Shown: positions 36,732-45,071 of the stretch, one piece after another | Layout of the letters: every line of letters begins with the position of its first letter | Position numbering within the stretch: position 1 is the first letter of the stretch | NCBI GenBank assembly: GCA_019119365.1 | Contig: DWXD01000028.1 | Location: 1-50,169 of the forward strand | Reading direction: 5' to 3' | Length of the DNA stretch: 50,169 bases | Origin: Candidatus Gemmiger stercoripullorum | Lineage (GTDB): Bacteria; Bacillota; Clostridia; Oscillospirales; Ruminococcaceae | The notes under the pieces: generated by a model | The model's input: only the letters and a program-made list of their open reading frames with translations | Database searches by the model: none | What the model was told of the DNA's origin: nothing | Program-made: the position numbers and the translations under genes

Positions 36732-37271
36732 ATGGCAAAGACCTATACCCTGCATGTCGCGGGGCTGACCCGCGAGCTGCCGATCTGCAAAGTGAACGAT
36801 CATATGGACATCGCGGCCTTTATCATGTTCAGCGATGTTGAGCTGACCATCGCCTGCGCGCGGGATCTGCTGAAAAAATGCCCCGAATTTGACGTTATCC
36901 TGACGGCGGAGGCCAAGGGCATCCCGCTGGCCTATGAAATGTCCCGCCAGAGCGGCAAGCAGTGGCTTCCGGCGCGCAAGGGCGCCAAGCTGTATATGCA
37001 GGACCCTGTCACGATCGAGGACGAATCCATCACGACTGCGGGCAAACAGGTGCTGGTGATGGACCGCAAGGACATCGAGTATATGAACGGCAAGCGCATC
37101 CTGATCGTTGACGACGTCATCTCCACCGGCGGCAGCCTGCACGCGCTGGAAACGCTGGCGGCGCAGAGCACGGGCACCGTGGTCGGCTGCTGCGCGGCCC
37201 TGGCCGAAGGCGACGCTGCCAAGCGCACCGACATCACCTTCCTGGCGCCGCTGCCGCTGTTCATCCACTAA
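36732..37271 (+). CDS. Phosphoribosyltransferase (APT-like)
   Basis: 179 aa. The PRPP-binding motif ILIVDDVISTGGS is at about 136-148 and TAEAKGIPLAYEMS resembles the adenine phosphoribosyltransferase core. It would use PRPP, either to salvage a purine base or as a sensor domain. The N-terminus (TYTLHVAGLTRELPICKV) differs from classical Apt, so the base specificity is uncertain. ATG 36732 follows AGAGGGAGA. It is 2 nt before comEC. Confidence 0.87.
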   Translation: MAKTYTLHVAGLTRELPICKVNDHMDIAAFIMFSDVELTIACARDLLKKCPEFDVILTAEAKGIPLAYEMSRQSGKQWLPARKGAKLYMQDPVTIEDESITTAGKQVLVMDRKDIEYMNGKRILIVDDVISTGGSLHALETLAAQSTGTVVGCCAALAEGDAAKRTDITFLAPLPLFIH

Positions 37272-37273
37272 AC

Positions 37274-39409
37274 ATGAAACGGAAGCTGGCTGGTTTTGGT
37301 CTCGCATTTGCGCTGGCTGAACTGGCTGGGGCGTATCTGCCGCTGTCAGTTTTGCCGCTGGCGGCGGCTTTTTTGCTCCTTGGCACAGCGGTATGGTTTG
37401 TCCGCCGCCGCAGCCTTCCGGCCTGCCTGCCGGTGGTGCTGGGGCTTGTTTTGGGCGGGGCATGGTTCGCAGGGTATGAGCTGCTCATCGCCGCGCCGCA
37501 ACGGGCGCTGGCCGGGCGCGAGGTAAGCGCTCTGGCCGTTGTGGAAACGGACGCCGAAGCGTCCTTTCAGGAGGGGATGCTGCGCGGCACGCTGCGCCTG
37601 ACGCAGATCGACGGAAAACCGGCCGACCTGCGCGTTTATTGTACGAGCTTTCCCGGGGCGGAGGCTGGCGAGCGCTTTACGGCCCGTTTCACGCTTGCGG
37701 AGCTGCCGCCGGACGCCTACCGCCTGGGCCGCTATGCCGACGGTACCTTCCTGGCGGCCGAGTATGAAGGGGAGTACAAGGCGCAGGCCGCCAGCCGTGC
37801 GCCGCGTTTCCGGCTGTATGCGCTGCGCATGGCGCTGTCCCGCCGGCTGCGCCTCTACCTGCCGCGGGAGCTGGGCGGGCTTGAAGCCGCCATGCTGCTG
37901 GGGGATAAGTCCCAGCTGACCGAAACGGCGGAGGAAACCTTCCGCCTGGCCGGTGTGTCGCATCTGCTCTCGATCTCCGGTTTGCATTTCTCGCTTTTGT
38001 GCGGCCTGTTCCTGCTGGGGCCGCTGGCCGCGTCGTTGCGGTTCAACCGCCCGTATCTGCTGTTCCAGGCGCTGGTGCTGCTGTTTTACATGGCGTTGAC
38101 CGGCTTCCCGGTCTCGGTCGTGCGCGCAGGGGTCATTTATCTTGTCACGCTGCTGGGGTATGCGCTGTGCCAGCCGCCGGATCTGCTCACTTCGCTCGGC
38201 ATCGCCGCGCTGTGCATCGGTTTGTCCAACGGGTATGCGCCCTGCGATATCGGCTGCCAGCTCTCGTTCTGCGGGGTGCTGGGCGTGCAGCTGGGCGCGG
38301 CGCTGGGCGGGTGGCAGCGGCGGCACTGGCTGCCGGACCCCTATGACGAAAACGGCGAACAGCGCCGCCTTGCCTGGTATGAAAAGCTGGCGGCCCGGGC
38401 GCTGGGTGTGCTGGAAACGGTTGAGACCGCGGCGCTCGCGACCTGTGCGACGCTGCCCTCGCTACTGGCCCATGGCCTTGCGGCCAGCGGCGTCTCGGTG
38501 CTCGGCAACCTGCTTGTCGTCTGGATGCTTACGGCGGCGCTTGTGCTGGGGCTGCTGGTGCTGCTGTTCAGCGCCGCGCCGTTCCTGCTGCCCTGCATGC
38601 GCATGGCCAGCCTGCTGCTGGCGGTCTGGCTCAAATGGATGTACGCACTCATCGGCTGGTGTGCGGCGCTCCCCGCCGCCCACATCTATCTGCCCCGGCG
38701 CTATACGCTCCTGGTCCTGGCGGTGCTTATGGCGCTGGGGGTGCTGTTCTGGCGGCGCAGGCGCATGCTGTGGTACCTGCCCGCCGCCGCGCTCTGCCTG
38801 GCCGTGGGGGTGGGTCTGGGCGTTCAGATGCAGCGGGATGTCATCCGCGTGGCATTGACAGGGACCTCCGGCAACGCCTGTGCGGTCGTGAGCCAAAACG
38901 GCCGGGCGCTGGTCTTTTTCCGCGGCGGGGCCGCCAACTGGAATGCGGTTGAGCGCTACCTGTCCGAAAACGGCGCGCCGGAGCTGCTGGGGCTGGTCGA
39001 CCTGCGCCAGGACCCGACGCAAATCGACTTCCCGCCCGGGCTTGCCTGTTGGGTGCTGGAGGGGCTGCCAAGCGGGGCGGCCAGCCGGACGCTGCCGGGC
39101 GGCTGGGCGGTAGATGCTTGGCATGACAGCGGCGGCAACCTGGCTGTGCTGGACGCGGGCGGCTACCACATCGCCTTTACCGCCGGGCGCGCCCAAACGC
39201 CCGCGCCGGTTGCGGTGGACCTTTTCTGTGCAGGCGCAAGCCTGCCGGACTGTGTGCAGCCCGCGGCGATACTGACCAATGCATCGCCCGCCCGCATGGC
39301 GGACTGGCAGGTGCAGGGGACCCTGTACAGCGGCGAGGAGCCGGTGGCCGTACTGCGGCCCGGGCGCAGCGTGATTTTTGAGGAGGCAAGGCAAATTGCT
39401 TTACAGTGA
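37274..39409 (+). CDS. comEC: ComEC/Rec2-family membrane protein with reduced C-terminal domain
   Basis: 711 aa. An N-terminal soluble (OB-like, DUF4131-type) region between helices (about 70-170), then a competence domain with AGVSHLLSISGLHFSLL and about eight helices (about 230-520). Known ComEC forms the DNA uptake channel and usually ends in a metallo-beta-lactamase-like domain with an HxHxDH motif. Here residues about 525-711 keep the expected place but show no such motif, so nuclease activity is doubtful. The end overlaps the holA start. No other competence genes are in the window. Confidence 0.9.
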   Translation: MKRKLAGFGLAFALAELAGAYLPLSVLPLAAAFLLLGTAVWFVRRRSLPACLPVVLGLVLGGAWFAGYELLIAAPQRALAGREVSALAVVETDAEASFQEGMLRGTLRLTQIDGKPADLRVYCTSFPGAEAGERFTARFTLAELPPDAYRLGRYADGTFLAAEYEGEYKAQAASRAPRFRLYALRMALSRRLRLYLPRELGGLEAAMLLGDKSQLTETAEETFRLAGVSHLLSISGLHFSLLCGLFLLGPLAASLRFNRPYLLFQALVLLFYMALTGFPVSVVRAGVIYLVTLLGYALCQPPDLLTSLGIAALCIGLSNGYAPCDIGCQLSFCGVLGVQLGAALGGWQRRHWLPDPYDENGEQRRLAWYEKLAARALGVLETVETAALATCATLPSLLAHGLAASGVSVLGNLLVVWMLTAALVLGLLVLLFSAAPFLLPCMRMASLLLAVWLKWMYALIGWCAALPAAHIYLPRRYTLLVLAVLMALGVLFWRRRRMLWYLPAAALCLAVGVGLGVQMQRDVIRVALTGTSGNACAVVSQNGRALVFFRGGAANWNAVERYLSENGAPELLGLVDLRQDPTQIDFPPGLACWVLEGLPSGAASRTLPGGWAVDAWHDSGGNLAVLDAGGYHIAFTAGRAQTPAPVAVDLFCAGASLPDCVQPAAILTNASPARMADWQVQGTLYSGEEPVAVLRPGRSVIFEEARQIALQ

Positions 39410-40433
39410 AAACGAACTGAAAAAGCGGCTCAAAGCCGGGTGCGCGGTGTATTATTTTTACGCCGGGGACGAAGCGCTCGTGCGCGCGGCGGCGGCCAAG
39501 GCGGAGAAGGCTCTGGCTGCACAGGACCCCGAGACGACGGTGCTCGAAGGCCCGACGCCGAGTGTGGAGGAGATTGTGCTGGCAGCCGGGACCATTTCGT
39601 TTTTCGGCGGCAAGCGCCTTGTGCTGATGCCGCTGGTGCGCCCGTCCGCCTATTCCGACAAAGACCTGCAGGAATTCTGTGATACGCTGGCCGACACGGA
39701 GAACGCTGTCTTTATCCTGACCAGCGTCATGGAAGAAAAGTATGGAAAACTGCGCCCGGGTAAGCGGGAGCAAAAGCTGATCGCGGCCTGCGAAAAGCTG
39801 GGCTACTGCGCGCAGATCGCCAAACCAAACCGTGCGGCGCTGCAAACGATGGCCCGCGAATGGGCGGAGGAATGCGGCGCCAGGTTTGCCCCCGGGGCCG
39901 AGGCCATGCTGCTCGACCGCTGCGGCGAAGACCAGTTTTTGCTGCGTAGCGAGATCGATAAACTCGCGGCGCTCGCAGACTATGCAACGATCACACCGCA
40001 GATGATCGAACAGCTGGGGACCGTCACGCTGGAAGCCGATACCTTCGATATGGTCAAGCTCGTGGCGGCAGGCCGCACGCGTCAAGCGCTCGAAAAGCTC
40101 AACACGCTGCTGGCGCTGCAGAACGACCCGATCCTCATCACCGGCGCGCTGATTGCCAATTATCTGGATGTGTACCGCGCTTTCCTGGCCAAAAAGAGCC
40201 GCCGCCCGCTGGCGGACCTTGCCAAAGATTTCGGCTACAGCGGCAAATGGAACTACCGTCTCGGCAATGCGGAGCAGGCGGCGGCGCGGTATGATCGCCG
40301 CCGCATCGAGCGCAGCCTGCAGGTGCTGCAGGCCCTGGACCTGGACTTGAAAGGCAGCCGCCTTCCGGCCGACCTGCTGCTGCAGAAAGCCGTCTGTGAG
40401 CTGGGCCTGCAGACGGCCGGGAAAAGCGCATGA
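39396..40433 (+). CDS. holA: DNA polymerase III delta subunit
   Basis: 345 aa from TTG 39396, 9 nt after AGGAGG; an earlier TTG (39378) lies before that site. The layout matches HolA: an N-terminal YYFYAGDEALVR nucleotide-fold start, ISFFGGKRLVLM, EIDKLAALAD and a helical C-terminal domain. It is part of the clamp loader. Overlaps comEC by 14 nt and the next gene by ATGA, as in the common comEC-holA order. Confidence 0.93.
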   Translation: MLYSENELKKRLKAGCAVYYFYAGDEALVRAAAAKAEKALAAQDPETTVLEGPTPSVEEIVLAAGTISFFGGKRLVLMPLVRPSAYSDKDLQEFCDTLADTENAVFILTSVMEEKYGKLRPGKREQKLIAACEKLGYCAQIAKPNRAALQTMAREWAEECGARFAPGAEAMLLDRCGEDQFLLRSEIDKLAALADYATITPQMIEQLGTVTLEADTFDMVKLVAAGRTRQALEKLNTLLALQNDPILITGALIANYLDVYRAFLAKKSRRPLADLAKDFGYSGKWNYRLGNAEQAAARYDRRRIERSLQVLQALDLDLKGSRLPADLLLQKAVCELGLQTAGKSA

Positions 40434-41035
40434 AGCGGCGGCTGCAGCAGGCGCTGCTTGTGGAGGGAAAGTACGATGCCGCCCGGCTCGCCAACCTTGT
40501 GGAAGGGATTATCCTGACGACAGACGGCTTTGCCGTGTTCAAAGACCGCGCCATGCAGGACCTGCTCAAGCGCACGGCGCGCGCCTGCGGGCTGGTGATC
40601 CTTACCGATTCCGACGCAGCCGGGTTCAAAATACGCCATTTTGTCACCGGCCTTGTCGGCGCGCAATATGTGTACCAGGCGTTTATCCCGGCGCTGCCGG
40701 GCAAAGAGCGGCGCAAGGTCCAGCCGGGGAAAGAGGGCCTGCTGGGGGTGGAAGGCGTGCCGGACGAACTGATCCTGCAGGCGCTGGACACTGCGCTGGC
40801 CGGGGCGCGGGCGCAGGCGCAAACCGATGCGCCGCAGCGGCCCATCACCTACACAGACCTCTACGAATGGGGGCTGTCCGGCGGGGCGCACAGCGCGGAA
40901 AAACGCCGCGCCTTCCTGCGGCGTCTGGGGCTGCCGCCGCGTTTGAGCAAAAAAGAGCTCGTTCAGGTGCTCAACACGCTTTATACATATGAGAGCCTTT
41001 ATGAACAGCTGCAGGAGGAAATGCCGGATGAATAA
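40430..41035 (+). CDS. RNase M5-like Toprim/DUF4093 protein
   Basis: 201 aa. Toprim motifs are present: Glu in LLVEGKYD (about 10-17) and DxD in ILTDSDAAGFKIR (about 57-69). The C-terminal part with KEGLLGVEGVPDELI and a helical end matches the DUF4093 domain of ribonuclease M5, which trims 5S rRNA precursors. Canonical rnmV lies near ksgA; here the gene is coupled to holA, so it may be the housekeeping enzyme or a paralogue. Confidence 0.83.
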   Translation: MKRRLQQALLVEGKYDAARLANLVEGIILTTDGFAVFKDRAMQDLLKRTARACGLVILTDSDAAGFKIRHFVTGLVGAQYVYQAFIPALPGKERRKVQPGKEGLLGVEGVPDELILQALDTALAGARAQAQTDAPQRPITYTDLYEWGLSGGAHSAEKRRAFLRRLGLPPRLSKKELVQVLNTLYTYESLYEQLQEEMPDE

Positions 41036-41912
41036 CAAGCTGAAGATTGCCCTTTTGCAGATCGCCCCGGGCGATTCCCTGCAGGAAAATCTGGACAAAG
41101 GCCGAACGGCCTGCCGCCAGGCGAAAAGCCGCGGGGCGGATATTGCGCTGTTCCCCGAAATGTGGAGCAACGGCTACCGCCTGTACGACAGCCCGGCCGA
41201 AGTCTGGATGCAGGAGGCCATCCCGGCCGACGGGGCGTTTGTGCAGGTGTTCCGCAGCTTGGCGCGGGAGCTGGACATGGCCATCGGCGTCACGCTGCTG
41301 GAACGCTGGCCGGGCGGGCCGCGTAACACGCTGGTGCTGATCGACCGCCGCGGCAAAGTCCGCCTGACCTATGCGAAGGTCCATACCTGCGATTTTGATG
41401 TCGAGCGCCACTTAACGCCCGGGGAGGCGTTCTGTGTGGCCGAACTCGATACCGCGTGCGGCCCCGTTAAGGTGGGTGCAATGATCTGCTATGACCGCGA
41501 GTTCCCCGAAAGTGCCCGCATCCTTATGCTGCAGGGGGCGGAGCTGATCCTGGTGCCCAACGCCTGCCCGATGGAGATCAACCGCCTTTCCCAGCTGCGG
41601 GCGCGCGCCTATGAGAATATGGTGGCGATCGCGACCTGCAATTACCCCGATACGGTGCCCGACTGCAACGGCGGTTCGAGCGTGTTCGACGGGGTCGCCT
41701 ATTTGCCGGAGCTTGAAGATTCACGCGATACATGCCTTTTGCAGGCGGGCGGGGAAGAGGGCGTGTACATCGCGACGTTGGACCTTTCCATGCTGCGCCG
41801 CTACCGGGAGACCGAGATGCAGGGCAACACCTACCGCCGCCCGCATAAGTACGGTCTGCTGACAGACACAAACCTGCAGCCGCCCTTTATCCGCCGCTTT
41901 CCGCGCCGGTGA
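41028..41912 (+). CDS. Carbon-nitrogen hydrolase (nitrilase family)
   Basis: 294 aa, ATG 41028 overlapping the previous stop region, 9 nt after GCAGGAGG. The Glu-Lys-Cys triad is visible: Glu44 (LFPEMW), Lys117 (YAKVHTCDF) and Cys154 (MICYDREFPE). Such amidases cleave small amides, for example N-carbamoylputrescine or omega-amides; the substrate here is unknown. Confidence 0.92.
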   Translation: MNNKLKIALLQIAPGDSLQENLDKGRTACRQAKSRGADIALFPEMWSNGYRLYDSPAEVWMQEAIPADGAFVQVFRSLARELDMAIGVTLLERWPGGPRNTLVLIDRRGKVRLTYAKVHTCDFDVERHLTPGEAFCVAELDTACGPVKVGAMICYDREFPESARILMLQGAELILVPNACPMEINRLSQLRARAYENMVAIATCNYPDTVPDCNGGSSVFDGVAYLPELEDSRDTCLLQAGGEEGVYIATLDLSMLRRYRETEMQGNTYRRPHKYGLLTDTNLQPPFIRRFPRR

Positions 41913-41930
41913 CGGGACATAAAAAATTAA

Positions 41931-41965
41931 AACAGGCGGCCCATCCAACCGATGGGCCGCCTGTT
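41931..41965. terminator. Bidirectional terminator between convergent genes
   Basis: A 15-bp perfect stem (AACAGGCGGCCCATC with GATGGGCCGCCTGTT, loop CAACC). On the minus strand it is followed by a T-rich run (TTTTAATTTTTT); on the plus strand by TATCTG only. It serves the nitrilase and pseudouridine synthase genes. Confidence 0.92.
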
Positions 41966-41979
41966 TATCTGTGTTCACA

Positions 41980-42924
41980 TTACCGCAGCGTTCCGTCCAG
42001 GACCTGCGCATAGTACCAGGGGCGCGGCGCGTGAAAGACCTTACCGGCAAGACCGGCAAAGCGTTCGTCCGCGATCGTTTTGGGGAAGGCGAGCTCCCAG
42101 GCGCACAGGGCCTGATATTTGAGCTTCAGCTCCCGGTTGGCGGCGTTGTGGCCGTATTTGCTGTCGCCCAAAATCGGGCAGCCGATGCTGGCGAGATGCG
42201 CGCGGATCTGGTGGGTGCGGCCGGTCACGAGCTCGACCTGCAGCAGCGCCAGCCGCCCGCTCACGGCGAGCGTTTTGTAGGCGGTGATGATCTCTTTGGC
42301 GCCGGGCTGCGGGGCGGAAAGGACCTGCACAACGCCCTTTTCGGCGTCTTTGCGCAGGTAGCCGGTCAGCGTGGCGGCCGGCGGCTGCGGGCGGCCGAAT
42401 GTGACGCAGAGATAGCTTTTGCGGATGAGCCGTTTTTTGATGGCGTCCAGCAAAAATGTTTCGGCCTCTGCGTTTTTCGCCAGCAGCAAAAGGCCACTTG
42501 TGCCGGTGTCCAGCCGGTGGCACAGGTGCGGAAAACCGCCGCCCGGCAGGCGGCCTTCTTCATACAGGCGGCGCAGCACGCGGGCGTGCAGTGTGTCGGC
42601 CGCTTCGCCCTCCACCGGGATGCCGGCCGGTTTGTTTACAATCAGGAGGTCGTCGTTTTCATAGATGATGTCGGCCGGGGCGCGGGCGGCCAAAAAGGCG
42701 GGGCCTGCGGGCGCGGCAAGCCCGAGCTGCTCATCGGTCAAAAACAGGCGGATGGTGTCGCCGTTTTGCACGCGGGTCGAAAGCGGCTGCTTTTTGCCGT
42801 TTAACTTGATCTTGTTTTCGCGCAGGGCTTTGTTGAGCCGCCCGGGGCCGAGCACCGGGAACCGCTGCATCAGGTATTTGTCCAGCCGGACGGGCAGAAG
42901 GCTTTTCACGTTCAGTTCTTGCAT
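41980..42924 (-). CDS. RluA-family 23S rRNA pseudouridine synthase
   Basis: 314 aa from ATG 42924. An N-terminal S4 RNA-binding domain (about 12-70, VRLDKYLMQRF) and a catalytic domain with HRLDTGTSGLLLLAK (catalytic Asp) and VTGRTHQIRAHL. It converts specific uridines to pseudouridine, as RluC/RluD do; the target site is not predictable. Its start overlaps the end of the upstream membrane protein gene by 13 nt, so the two form one transcript. Confidence 0.93.
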   Translation of the reverse strand: MQELNVKSLLPVRLDKYLMQRFPVLGPGRLNKALRENKIKLNGKKQPLSTRVQNGDTIRLFLTDEQLGLAAPAGPAFLAARAPADIIYENDDLLIVNKPAGIPVEGEAADTLHARVLRRLYEEGRLPGGGFPHLCHRLDTGTSGLLLLAKNAEAETFLLDAIKKRLIRKSYLCVTFGRPQPPAATLTGYLRKDAEKGVVQVLSAPQPGAKEIITAYKTLAVSGRLALLQVELVTGRTHQIRAHLASIGCPILGDSKYGHNAANRELKLKYQALCAWELAFPKTIADERFAGLAGKVFHAPRPWYYAQVLDGTLR

Positions 42925-44897
42925 GGCTTTGTCTCCAGTTCTTTTCCCCAAAGGACGGTGGCGTCGGGAATGTCCAGCGTGATCATCAGCCAGCCGGGGT
43001 CGCTGTCGTCCACATCTAGGATCGCATAGTCGGCCCCGTCGGCGCACAGGTATCCGGCTCCCTCCAGTTTGGCGCGTGCAAACGGGGAATCGGCCAGGCA
43101 GACGACGCGGCGGTCGCTGTCCAGCACGCCGCGGTTCCACAACGCGTCGGTATAATCGGCCAGGCGCAGCGGATAATCCGGCCCGTAGGGGATGCAGCTG
43201 CCGTCCGGTTCATATGCAGCCATCCCGGGGGCGATCACATACCAGCTGCCTTCGGCCCCGTCGATGCGCCCGCACCAGGCCCCGCTGCCGCTGACCGGCT
43301 CGACGGCCTGCAAAAAGTTTCCTTCTACGGCAAAGAGATACAGCGTATCGCTCCGCAGCGTGCCTTCGGCCAGTTCCTGCGTCAGCGTTTTTTGCTGCGC
43401 GGCGAGCGCTGCGGCGTCATAGCGCGCGGCGAACGGGTCGTTGGTCGTCATGCCGTTGTCGGCTGCATACAGCGCCAGGTGCAGCGCGTCGGCCTGGATG
43501 CCGTCCATTGCGGCCAGGTGTGTATAGCGCCCGGCCGCTTCCTGCCAGAAATCGCTGGTCAATGCGGTGGGGAAAGCTTCCTGCCGCTGTGCGGCGGCAA
43601 ACGCGGTGCGGCGTTGCCAGAGCCCCGGGGAAAGGTCGAGCAGCTGCAGGGCCGCCATCCCGCCGACGAGCGCCAGCCGCACAGCCTGCCGCCGCCCAAG
43701 ACGGCACAGCCCGGCAAACGCGGCCATCAGCAAGAGATAGTACACGGGCCAGAACATCCGCCCGCCCGAACGAAACACCGAGCAAAGCCGGATCAGCGCC
43801 GCGGGCAGCGGCAAAACCGCCAGCGTGGCGCCGTTGGCCGTGATCGTGTGGCTGACCGCAAACACGGTCAGCGCCGCACAGACAGCGGCCAGCGGCCAGT
43901 GGCGGCGCAAAAGCCGCAGCGGGTGCAGCGCCCGCCGCCAAGCCAGCGTGATCAGGCTGGCTGCGAGCGCGGCCAGCGCGCCGAGCCCGAGATAGGCGAA
44001 AGCGTCGTAGTTGCCGCCCACCTGGTTCTGCACGGGCAAAAACAGGCTCCAGTCCATACCGCCGACCCCGGCCGGGTTCCACAGGCTGTTGAGGTTCATC
44101 GAAAAGTAGCCGTACAGCGCGTCGCTGCCGCCGCTGGCGGTCCCATGGAACAGCCCGATCGCCCACCCGGCCGCCGCCGTCGCGGCCAGATCGGCCCCAA
44201 GGAAAACGAACGGCCCGGCCGGGCGGCGGGTGCGCACAGCCTGCTGTAGGACCAGCGCCAGTGTGACCGCATAGGTCATCGGCACAAAATACGGGTGGAC
44301 CGTGATGGTCAGCAGGTTCAGGACAAAGAGGCCGGGGAAGGCGTACCGGCCTTCCCGGCAGCCCCGGACATAGTAATACAGCGCCCCCAGCACAAAGAAC
44401 TGCGCCGCCAGCGAGGTGTGGCGCAGCGCACGCTCCCACAAAACCGGGCTGAACACGAACAGCAGGTCGCCCAAAAGCGGCAGGGCGCAGCCTTTGGCAA
44501 ACAGCCCCAGCAGCCGCGCGCCGAACGCCCCCTGAAGGAAAAAGCAGACAAGCGTGAACCAGCCGAAATACTGGAACGTTTCGGGGAGAAGCGGGGAGAG
44601 CAGGCGGAAAAAAGCCGCCAGCAGCGGGATGGAATCGGTGTAAGCGACGCTGAGCCCATCCGGCCAGTTGATGCTTTCGGCAATGCACAGCGGGAAGCGC
44701 AGCGCGCTTTGGCGGTAGAACAGCCAGCCCGCATAGTGCTGTTGGATATCTTTTTCGATAAAGCCGCCGCGGCAGAAGGCGTCGTTGGCCACATCCAGCG
44801 GCGAGAGCCCGAACACGAGCAGAAAAGCGGCGGCGCCCAAAAGCCCGCCGGCCCAGAACAGCAGGCGGTCCCGCCGGGGGGGATGAAGTTTCAGCAT
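42912..44897 (-). CDS. Large membrane protein (DUF6311 / GT-C glycosyltransferase-like)
   Basis: 661 aa from ATG 44897, 7 nt after AAAGGAGG. About 11 membrane helices in the first 430 residues, with a long first extracytoplasmic loop containing DIQQHYAGW and NWPDGLSVAYTD, then a soluble extracytoplasmic domain of about 220 residues. The layout resembles GT-C type polyprenyl-linked sugar transferases of the DUF6311 family. It probably acts on cell-surface polysaccharide, but no neighbouring gene supports a specific pathway. Family assignment is from memory. Confidence 0.75.
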   Translation of the reverse strand: MLKLHPPRRDRLLFWAGGLLGAAAFLLVFGLSPLDVANDAFCRGGFIEKDIQQHYAGWLFYRQSALRFPLCIAESINWPDGLSVAYTDSIPLLAAFFRLLSPLLPETFQYFGWFTLVCFFLQGAFGARLLGLFAKGCALPLLGDLLFVFSPVLWERALRHTSLAAQFFVLGALYYYVRGCREGRYAFPGLFVLNLLTITVHPYFVPMTYAVTLALVLQQAVRTRRPAGPFVFLGADLAATAAAGWAIGLFHGTASGGSDALYGYFSMNLNSLWNPAGVGGMDWSLFLPVQNQVGGNYDAFAYLGLGALAALAASLITLAWRRALHPLRLLRRHWPLAAVCAALTVFAVSHTITANGATLAVLPLPAALIRLCSVFRSGGRMFWPVYYLLLMAAFAGLCRLGRRQAVRLALVGGMAALQLLDLSPGLWQRRTAFAAAQRQEAFPTALTSDFWQEAAGRYTHLAAMDGIQADALHLALYAADNGMTTNDPFAARYDAAALAAQQKTLTQELAEGTLRSDTLYLFAVEGNFLQAVEPVSGSGAWCGRIDGAEGSWYVIAPGMAAYEPDGSCIPYGPDYPLRLADYTDALWNRGVLDSDRRVVCLADSPFARAKLEGAGYLCADGADYAILDVDDSDPGWLMITLDIPDATVLWGKELETKPCKN

Positions 44898-44958
44898 GGC
44901 AGGGCCTCCTTTGCATGCAGGTTGGTTTGGATCGGTTTCATTTAAGAAGCGCAGCAAC

Positions 44959-44964
44959 ATTGTA
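44959..44964 (-). promoter_or_regulatory. -10 element for the membrane protein operon
   Basis: Minus strand TACAAT with extended TGG; no good -35 (TGTTCA at 17 bp). It supports the start at 44897 over a longer reading. Confidence 0.5.
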
Positions 44965-45008
44965 CCACAGTTTGCTTTTTTTGAACAGAGAACCGGGTGG
45001 GGCGTGTC

Positions 45009-45037
45009 TTTTCAGCGGCGGCAAAATGTGGTATGCT
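45009..45037 (+). promoter_or_regulatory. Promoter of the oligopeptidase gene
   Basis: TATGCT (45032-45037) with extended TGG and a weak -35 (TTTTCA). Confidence 0.45.
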
Positions 45038-45071
45038 GGAAGAAAACCAAACGGGAAGGATGAAAACAAAG

